64,000 bases of DNA, taken from Monocercomonoides exilis (taxonomy: Eukaryota; Preaxostyla; Oxymonadida; Polymastigidae). The stretch covers positions 124,001 through 188,000 of the forward strand of contig LSRY02000023.1 of NCBI GenBank assembly GCA_001643675.2, given 5' to 3'. A model generated the notes under the pieces. It saw only the letters and a program-made list of their open reading frames with translations. It made no database searches and had not been told where the DNA came from. Below are positions 57,034 through 64,000 of the stretch, piece after piece (the stretch's first letter is position 1; every line of letters begins with the position of its first letter). The translations under genes and the position numbers were made by a program.

Positions 57034-58714
57034 AAAATCATTCTTTTTCAACAAGTAATTTTTATTTTATTTGATGTTTTAAAAAAATACATTATGAAAA
57101 ATAAAATATTACTCCTTTTTAACAATTTGGGGAAAAAAGGAGAAGTTGTTTTAAGTCCAAATATGGGTCTGGTTTTGTTCATTCTTAATTTTTTTTCCAC
57201 CAATTTGTTTTGAATATTTTTTAAAAAGTTTTATTTTAGTAAAATTTGTAACGAAATAAATTTATTAAATAAAAATTTATAAACCAAAAACTGCAGTTTA
57301 ATTTTGCAAAATGGTGACAATTTTTGAAATCATAACTAATTGAGGAGAAACATTTTTTTTTTCATATGTTTTTATATTTTTCAAAAAGTTAATCGTTGAA
57401 ATGAAAAATATGTGCAACTATTCCAAAAGCCAAAGTTTGAGATAAGCACAAAATTAATTATTCTGCAAATTGTTTAGTTTCTAATCAGTGTTCATTTTGA
57501 ATATCAAAAGAAATGTTTCGTTCCGAATTCATTGAAACAAAATATATTATTCCGAAAATAATAGCCAACGTTTTATTAAAATGAAAGAAATATGTCAGTT
57601 TCCTGAAGAAAAAATAAAATAAAAATTGCTTGATCAAATATTAAACAAAGGTGTGATTACGAAAAAGATGGACAACGTAGCTTTGAAAATTGACGCAAAA
57701 GGCTGCGTTGAGGGAACCAAAAATATTAAAAATAATTTTTATAAAAAGGCAAAAAATTTTCAGTCCATGAAGCATCGACACTCCTTGGTGTTTATTATAC
57801 GTCAAAATTTTTTGAAAAGTTTTTTTTGTATTATTTTCTAATGAGAAAAAAATTTCATATTTCGATCAAATTTCTGTTTCCACTCAATAAATTTTGCTGT
57901 TATGAAAACAAAATCTCCACAATGTAATCATTTCCATTTTAGTGAAGTTTCCTGAGCAGGAACAGATATTTGATCGAAGTTTAAAACTATTATCTTATTT
58001 TAAAATTTAACAAAAGGAACTTTTCAAAATAATTTCGACATATGTTTTAAATATCATTTGGGTAATTATTTTAGAAATCATAACTTTTTTAGAAGTATTG
58101 ATTTTTCAAAAGTTGAAAGTCATTGTTAAAATGTTTTGTCTTCAAATACTAAATTTCTCACAGCTACTCAGAAAAAATAATGCGAAAACTGAAATAAAAA
58201 TGCAGATATCTTCAACAAATCTTTTCACATTTCTAAGTTCATTTGTTTATTTTCAAGGGAAATTTTTGGATCGAAATATTTGAAAGAAAAATTATGATAT
58301 CAAAAATAATCACTTATTTAACTTTTTTTAAGGGTTTTCTTATTCAAAAACAACTGTCCCCCCAATAGAATTTTTTTAACAAATTTTTTTGTTAAATTAT
58401 TTAAGAAACAAAAAAAGACATTTTTCGATTTAGTAATAAGTTTATGAAGGCTTATTGTTGATGTCAGGGTTGATAATAACTCAATTTATGTATTTCGATG
58501 AAGTTTGAAAAAGGCATTGAAATACTATATATTTGAATAAAAAACAATTCAATCATTTTTTGTTTTGATTTATAGGCTATTATTAACCTTACACTTTTTC
58601 AATATCTAAACAATGCATTTTTTTGTTATTTATTCATGGATTTAACGAAATAATTGGGTATCCCAAATGAAACCTCTTGTAACAAATGAAATGTGAAATG
58701 AATTGGATTTTCAA

Positions 58715-59236
58715 TTTGGGACAAAATATTTGACTTCATGCATTTTCATTGAAATTTTATGAACATTTAATGAACTTTTTGTGAACATATAAGTGATTCT
58801 TTTTGAAAAGTCGCAAATGTTTAATTTTCAAATAAATCAAAAATTTCATATTATGCTCATATTTTCGTTGGCAAACACTAAACTTCACAAATATGGAATC
58901 TATAAAAGGATTATGCTATATCACACATTCTAAAGAAGATTCGAAAGTGGAAACGAAATTTTGAGCAAAATATGAAATTTTTGATTTATTTGAAAATTAA
59001 ACACTTGCGACTTTTCAAAAAGAATCACCCATATATTTTCAACATAATTGGTTCAATTTTCGATATACGTTTGAGATCACATTTCATAATGTTAATATAT
59101 AATTTACGTTTGCATGCGGATATGAAAATCAAATTTATTTTGAAATCTGGTTAAGTTCAAAAATGTTATAAGCGAAACATTATTATTTAACTTTTTGCAT
59201 AAAAAGCTTTTTCGTCCATATTTTCCTCCATTTTAA
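58715..59236. repeat. Diverged direct repeat, copy A (interrupted)
   Basis: Matches copy B at 59932-60207 over the GGGACAAAATATTTG/CTTCATGCATTTTCAT start and over a later block beginning GATATGAAAATCAAATTTAT and ending in TCCATATTTTC. By eye identity is around 70-80 percent. Copy A is about 244 bp longer between the two anchors, and the foldback at 58793-59028 (236 bp) sits exactly in that gap. Confidence 0.6.
58793..59028. mobile_element. Foldback element with 77-bp inverted arms
   Basis: Arms 58793-58869 and 58952-59028 are inverted copies differing at 4 of 77 positions, around an 82-bp centre. The outer ends read GTGATTC...GAATCAC. There is no coding capacity. Comparison with copy B of the flanking direct repeat suggests that it was inserted into copy A. 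A non-autonomous DNA element or a hairpin RNA source are both possible. Confidence 0.7.
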
Positions 59237-59374
59237 CATTCATTTAATGCAAAATAAAGATGATAAATATCATGATCATTGTTTATATTTTTTTCTGGTT
59301 CATTTTCCCATAGTTCCAACATATTTTCTTTGCGAAAAGTCTTTTTTTGGGGTAAAAATATTATTTAACAAGTA

Positions 59375-59751
59375 CAGATATCGCATAAAATACCGGACAA
59401 GATCGATTCCACAATAACAGTAAGAAGAAAAATTCTGACTATTTTCCTCAAAATACATCTTATCAGTACAAACTCATTTGTCATACAAGACTTTCAGTAC
59501 AGCTTCGCTTGAGCTCAGAATAAAATATTTTATAAATCTCGGAGAAATAGGATTTTGAGTTTCTCCGAGATTTCGATATTAATTTCTCCTGAGCACAAAT
59601 GAAGCTGTTTTGAAAGTTTTGCATATAATATGAGTTTGTATTGATGAGATACATTTTAAGGAAAATAGTCAGAATTATTCCTCTTGCAGTTGTTGTGAAA
59701 TCGATCTTGTCCGGTATTTTGTGCGATGTCCGGTATTTTATGCGATATCTG
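59375..59751. mobile_element. 377-bp palindromic MITE-like element flanked by TA
   Basis: Almost the whole element is an imperfect inverted repeat (arms 59375-59547 and 59560-59751) closing on a perfect central stem CTCGGAGAAA/TTTCTCCGAG with a 12-bp loop. Both ends read CAGATATCGC...GCGATATCTG and are bounded by TA on each side, as expected for a TA target-site duplication of Tc1/mariner-type elements. The right arm carries a tandem 19-bp duplication (59708-59746) of TGTCCGGTATTTT-TGCGA that the left arm has once. No transposase. Confidence 0.72.
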
Positions 59752-59931
59752 TAATTAAAATTACTGTTGGATTTAAAAAAATAGGTTTTCTCAGCTTTAA
59801 ATCACTGTTAAACGAAAATCACTTTCGAAATGTCATAATTGCATTTATTGAAAATTGTATAAATAAATAAAAACATGTCAATCGATTTTTTTTACCGGTC
59901 GTTATCTGCCCACTCACCAAGATCTTTGTCA

Positions 59932-60207
59932 TTTGGGGAAAAATATTTTTCTTCAGGCATTTTCATAGAAAAATTGTGCACTTTTCATTGACTTTTTGAG
60001 ATCAAAAAATATAATGAAAATGAACACATTTTTTGACGTTCGTGAAATGTTGGAAAACTTTATGTTTTGATTTCATCGATGCCCGTTTACAGATATGAAA
60101 ATCAAATTTATATTGAAATCTGAGAAAGGGAATAAAAGTTACGAGTGAAGCAATTTTTTTGTGTTTTGTGCATGAAAAGCTTGAAAGTCCATATTTTCTC
60201 CCATTTG
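59932..60207. repeat. Diverged direct repeat, copy B (uninterrupted)
   Basis: The partner of copy A at 58715-59236. It keeps both anchors with a shorter spacing (135 bp against 379 bp between equivalent bases), consistent with lacking the foldback insertion. Confidence 0.55.
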
Positions 60208-60616
60208 AAGAATTTGAGATAAAAAAATCTAATAATTAATTACTAAAAGAAATGGGAAGAAATTTTTTGCTTTATGAATTTTGTTCCACTCAATGATTTT
60301 TTAATATTATCTTTAATATAATGCGTGGGAGTGTTGGACTTTTTATGATTTGATGGAATAAAAAATTGGAACAAATTTGAGTTTTTTTTCAAAAATGCAA
60401 AAATTTCGCCCCAAATCTGTTACACTTTTGGTGATCAATATTTTTTTAAAACTTTATTCAGTATTTTTTTGTTTGGTTGAAAATTGGATGGTGAAACAAA
60501 AGCACTCATCCACATTTCATAAAATGAAAGCATTTATGAAATGAAGAAAAAAAGAAGTCATTTTAATATAATCTTTTGAAATGAGGCTACAATATTGATT
60601 AAAATTCGCTAATTGT

Positions 60617-61862
60617 TCAGTCATCATCCTCATCATCGCTATCATGCTCAACAATCTATAAAATTATAATTTAAGTCCCAAATAATACATAATCAGAAAA
60701 AGAAAAAACACAATAATAATTAATCAATCAAAGAAATAGTTAATAAGAGACAAACAATTCCTGTAAAAGCCTTTGATTTTCTTTGAAAAGCAGAGCCATC
60801 CAAAGAACGTGAATTGGAAATAGAAGATACTTTTTTTGGTGCTGCAGATGATATTTGAGATGTTGACATGTGAGATGATGATTGAGCTTGTTGATTCATT
60901 GCAGAAGAAGAACTTGACGTGCTGTTAATAACAGAAGTTGAAGGAGATTCACTGTTCAGAGAGATGGCAGAAGGCGATTGGGGTGAGGGCGAAGAAGAAG
61001 AAGAAGAAGAAGAAGAAGAAGGCGTGGTTGATGATGAAGTGCTATCATTAGAATTAATAGGTCGCGTGACAAGATGATGTACTGGCTGAGTTTTTGATTG
61101 ATCGGGATGTTGAGCTTTGTAAGCCTTATAAATGTCAGATGGAGTTCGGATTTGAGTTGATAAAAGAGATGGTTTGCTGTCTTCTTCCTTTTCATCATCA
61201 TCTGATGTTGATTCTTCTGATATATCGCCTCCGTCAAGCTCTTCTCGCTCCAATTTTTCCAAATGATCCGCATATTCCATCAACTCTTCCCAATCTTTTT
61301 CTTCTTGTTCTTTTTCTTCATTTGTTTTAATTTTCGGCTTTGTTGATTCTGTTATCGGAAATGATTCTTCCTCTTCTTTTTCAATTATCTGAAAAGGTTT
61401 TTCCTCAAATCCAGTCTTCTCAGCTTCAGCAAAGGGAGCAAGTGCTTCTCTTAGTTCGCTAGTCGTATATTTTATTTTTTCCTTTAAAATATTGAGAACA
61501 TCTCTCTCATTTTCTAGTAATTCTTCATTTCTTTCTATTCTTCTTTTTACAATTTCAATTGCATCACAAGCAGTTTTTTTTAAATATATACCAGAGCCAA
61601 TGTACACAAAAAGTTCGTTTGTGTGAATAAGTTTTCCTGAAGCAAAAGCTTTACTCCCAATTGGAATCATTGCTGATTTTGTTTGGCAATGTTTCATATC
61701 TTCAAGAATATTCACAAGCTCTTGACATTCACTTTTTGTATCTTCAAGTTCTTTTATTCGTTGGGACGATATTAAAACCCTTTTTGTCAAAGAATCAAGC
61801 AATTGATTCATCAACAAAAAATTCAAATTGTTTATTCTGGGAGGAAAGAAAAATTTTTGCAT
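60617..61862 (-). CDS. URI1: Unconventional prefoldin RPB5 interactor (URI1)
   Basis: Exons 61862-60756 and 60655-60617, joined in phase 0 by a 100-bp GTTTGT intron, give 381 residues. URI is an alpha-type prefoldin subunit of the R2TP/prefoldin-like complex that assembles RNA polymerases. The prefoldin fold covers about residues 20-135: a coiled coil, the strand pair MIPIGSKAFASGKLIHTNEL/VYIGSGIYLKKTA, and a second coiled coil. An acidic region, a Ser-rich linker, and the C-terminal URI signature KAFTGI-IVEH follow; the signature is completed only after splicing to a 13-codon last exon (IVEHDSDDEDDD). The start is ambiguous: ATG 61862 is first, but ATG 61811 (MNQLLDSL) would give a more typical prefoldin N-terminus. 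Confidence 0.87.
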
Positions 61863-62030
61863 ATACCAATTTCATGACCGAGAACAAATATCAAAATATT
61901 GTTCCAATGACAATTTCCAAAATGCAAACAAAGGAAAAACTATTGGATATATAATTAATTAAAGTTAAATTCTCTAATTTTTGTCTAAAAAGTGAGTTTA
62001 CAGTTTTAAAACCTAAGAAACAACACATAA
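61863..62030. promoter_or_regulatory. Shared upstream gap of a divergent pair
   Basis: 168 bp between the ATGs of URI1 (-) and the unknown gene at 62031 (+). Confidence 0.4.
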
Positions 62031-64000
62031 ATGTCTACAAAAGAAGAAAGTTCAGATGATGATGAGGAATCACAACCAATTGAAGAACATGAATACGTAT
62101 TGCTTTTGATATTTGATTTTTCTTTAATATGATGGTTTTATACTACAGTATCAGCTATTTCCCACATATATAAATCAGCTTAAAGAAGGAAATGATTTAC
62201 TTATCAGAGGAGCTGCTGTTAGTTTGATTGCAATAATTCAGGCTGGTATGATGTTTTTTTAACTAAACATTTTTTCAACACTTAACATGTTCCAATTTAA
62301 AAATCATATACAGAGCATAGATTTCTTCCTCTTTTAATTGAAAGTGATATTTTAAAGTTAATTACAGATATTTTACAAACTGATTTAAAAGTGGAAACAA
62401 AGGTATTGAATTTTTGAAGATAACCACAAATTAAAAAAAACTTTAAATTTAAAATGATCAATAAGCTGTGCTTAAAAGCACTGCTAATGCATTTAGAGTG
62501 TTTTAGTCATCAAGTTCTTGATGATGATAAGACATTTTACGCCTCAGCACTGTCGTCGTGCTCTCAAATGATGGAGGTATGAGAATATTTAATTAATTAA
62601 AGCTTGAGATTATTTTTTGACACGTTGCTTCTTATGAAAGTCTCCAAGTGCGGAATTTGCAGAAAAGTCAAAGAATTGTGTGAACAATTTACTGAAAACA
62701 CTTATTTCCTCAGATGTTTCACTCGCTCCGAGCGACGAAACGCCTTTCCACAACAAGCTGAGCGACATAGTTGTGGAAAGCGGGCTTATCATCCGTCTGC
62801 GCCGCCTTCTGTTCCGCTCGATGCGAGCCAGCAAAGCAGAACAGGCGCCGCTTCCTCTGATTGAGCTCTTGGGGATGGTGATGCTGCTGATACGCGGAGA
62901 CATCGATCCTTCGGCGCTGGCGCCGCTGCGCGACCCGCTCAAGGAAATCGAAGAGAAAAGCACAGACTTGGTTGCCCAACCGTATGCGCTCTTCATGCGG
63001 AGGCAGTACCCGGCCCTGAATTCTGACTTGCAGATGGCGGAGCCCACCGCCCCACCGTTTGGCTATTACTCGCAATCAGCTTCTTTTGCAGCACCGCAAT
63101 CACTTCCTCCTTCGTCATCGTCATCTCCATCTCCCTCTCCATCTTCGTCGTCATTGTCTCAACCTCCTCTTCCACAGCTGCAGCACCACAGAGCTGCTTT
63201 AACTTCTCATGCTTCTTCTTCCCCTTCTTCCTCTTCCTCCTCCTCCTCTTCTTCTTCCTCTTCTCTTCCACCACCGCCGTTGTATGCACAGCCGATGAAT
63301 GCGCAGTATGAGCGCTCTCAGAAAAACGAGTCTCAAAGTCGATATCCTCACTCAGCTTCTGACAGAAAGCGGTTCAAACAATCTTTTGCACAAGAACAGG
63401 CAAAGATTGCATCGCCATTCGCTTCTCGACAGTCTGCCGAACAAGCAAATTCTTCTTCCTCTGCTTCTTCTACATCTTCTGCTTCTTCTTCGACTTCTTC
63501 TGCAATGTTGGCAGGACAGACGCCGTTTGTGATGTTTGACAAGAACACCCAAAAGAAGCAGAAGCAGCTGCAGAAAAGACAGCAGCACAAGAGAAAAGCG
63601 CAAAAGGGGGCGAAAGAAGCGAAAACTGGAAAGGAGCAGAAGGCAGAGAAGGATGTTGACAATTTCAGTAACATCAACGATGACTTGTTCGCATTCAACG
63701 AGGCAGACACCACTTCACATACTGGTCGCAATGCTTCTTCGGCGTTTCCTTCATCTTCGTCTTCTTCATCTTCATCTTCTTCTCTTTCAGCTTCTGTTTC
63801 TCCTCCTCTGTCATCCTCTTCCTCCTCCTCCTCTTCTTCCTCTTCTTCCTCCAAAACTCCCTTCTCTTCATCCTCTTTGGACTCTGCATATCGTTCCATT
63901 GCCCGTTCCCTCCGCTTTGTGAAGCCGCCGCGCGAGCAGATTGAGTCTTTTACTGGTCTCCACTGCTTCGAAGTGATCAGCGCCTTCTCAAAGACAGCAG
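62031..64000 (+). CDS. Unknown HEAT-like, Ser-rich protein, 5' part
   Basis: Exons 62031-62096, 62149-62245, 62314-62402, 62466-62576 and 62641 to the window end give at least 574 residues; the 3' end is missing. Introns are 52-68 bp with donors GTATTG, GTATGA, GTATTG and GTATGA. I placed the last acceptor at 62640 (TGAAAG) because the apparent one before 62713 gives the wrong phase. After an acidic start (SSDDDEESQ), regularly spaced helices (LLIRGAAVSLIAIIQ, FLPLLIESDILKLITDIL, LCLKALLMHLECF, LIIRLRRLLFRSM, LIELLGMVMLLIRG) suggest an armadillo/HEAT fold. Ser/Pro-rich low-complexity sequence, a basic KKQKQLQKRQQHKRK segment, and a conserved-looking block (FTGLHCFEVISAF) at the edge follow. 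The family is not recognised. Composition turns sharply GC-rich at about 62710. Confidence 0.7.

Larger units (their letters stand above)
57034..60616. other. 3.6-kb gene-free, repeat-bearing region
   Basis: Strongly AT-rich and without any open frame I can support. It contains two foldback elements (58793-59028 and 59375-59751) and at least one pair of diverged direct repeats (about 58715-59236 and 59932-60207). It looks like a dumping ground of decayed mobile elements between two convergent genes. Confidence 0.75.

Noticed and set aside
57034-60616. CRISPR-like or structured RNA array in the repeat-bearing region
   Set aside because: Repeats are inverted or diverged direct copies, not regularly spaced short repeats, and the DNA is eukaryotic.
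62577-62712. Acceptor just before 62713 (CCTCAG) for the last intron of the gene at 62031
   Set aside because: It gives a phase mismatch or a quick stop. The TGAAAG acceptor at 62640 gives an open frame to the window end.
1-64000. tRNA, rRNA and snRNA genes
   Set aside because: None was recognisable by eye on either strand; a covariance-model scan would be needed to exclude small RNAs in the spacers.

Overview
This window is nuclear DNA from a flagellated, intron-rich unicellular eukaryote. It has eukaryote-only gene families (proteasome alpha subunit, Rpn13, eIF3b, CPSF30, THO, URI, EFHC1, FOR20/CEP20) and about 49 spliceosomal introns that I could place by phase and by homology. Intergenic DNA is AT-rich. 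Serine, glutamate and lysine low-complexity tracts inside coding exons are extreme. A very large intron-less gene encodes a signal peptide, a parallel beta-helix ectodomain, one membrane helix and a degenerate kinase domain; I know such families from oxymonads (Monocercomonoides, Blattamonas). TAA, TAG and TGA all behave as stops and conserved Gln is CAA/CAG, which argues against Streblomastix, the oxymonad with reassigned TAA/TAG. My best guess is an oxymonad-like metamonad using the standard code; this is inference.

Layout, left to right (20 protein genes): CYB5D1 3' end (+), THOC1 (+), PSMA7 (+), CPSF4/Yth1 (-), an unknown helical protein (+), an unknown two-helix membrane protein (-), EFHC1-like (+), ABITRAM-like (+), a 2249-residue ankyrin/FYVE-like protein (+), the 2723-residue beta-helix/pseudokinase receptor-like protein (-), a giant Hsp110-family chaperone of about 2264 residues (-), eIF3b (+), a DUF1295 membrane reductase-like protein (-), an INTS2-like protein (+), a Dpy-30-motif protein (-), CEP20/FOR20 (+), an ER-type cyclophilin (-), ADRM1/Rpn13 (+), URI1 (-), and the 5' part of an unknown HEAT-like protein (+).

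Genes mostly alternate in strand, so seven divergent pairs share short upstream gaps, the tightest (Hsp110/eIF3b) being 43 bp between start codons. Functional themes are ubiquitin-proteasome and chaperones (PSMA7, ADRM1, Hsp110, cyclophilin, URI1), RNA production and translation (THOC1, CPSF4, INTS2-like, eIF3b) and cilia/basal bodies (CYB5D1, EFHC1, CEP20, possibly the Dpy-30 protein). I see no operon-like functional grouping.

The most unusual things are: a sharp switch inside long genes from AT-rich 5' coding sequence to GC-rich interiors; huge in-frame microsatellite-derived expansions inside conserved machines; introns as short as 34 bp and one GC-AG intron; and a 3.6 kb gene-free region (57034-60616) holding two foldback elements, one of them a TA-flanked, mariner-like palindrome of 377 bp. 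I found no rRNA, tRNA, CRISPR array or intact transposase.
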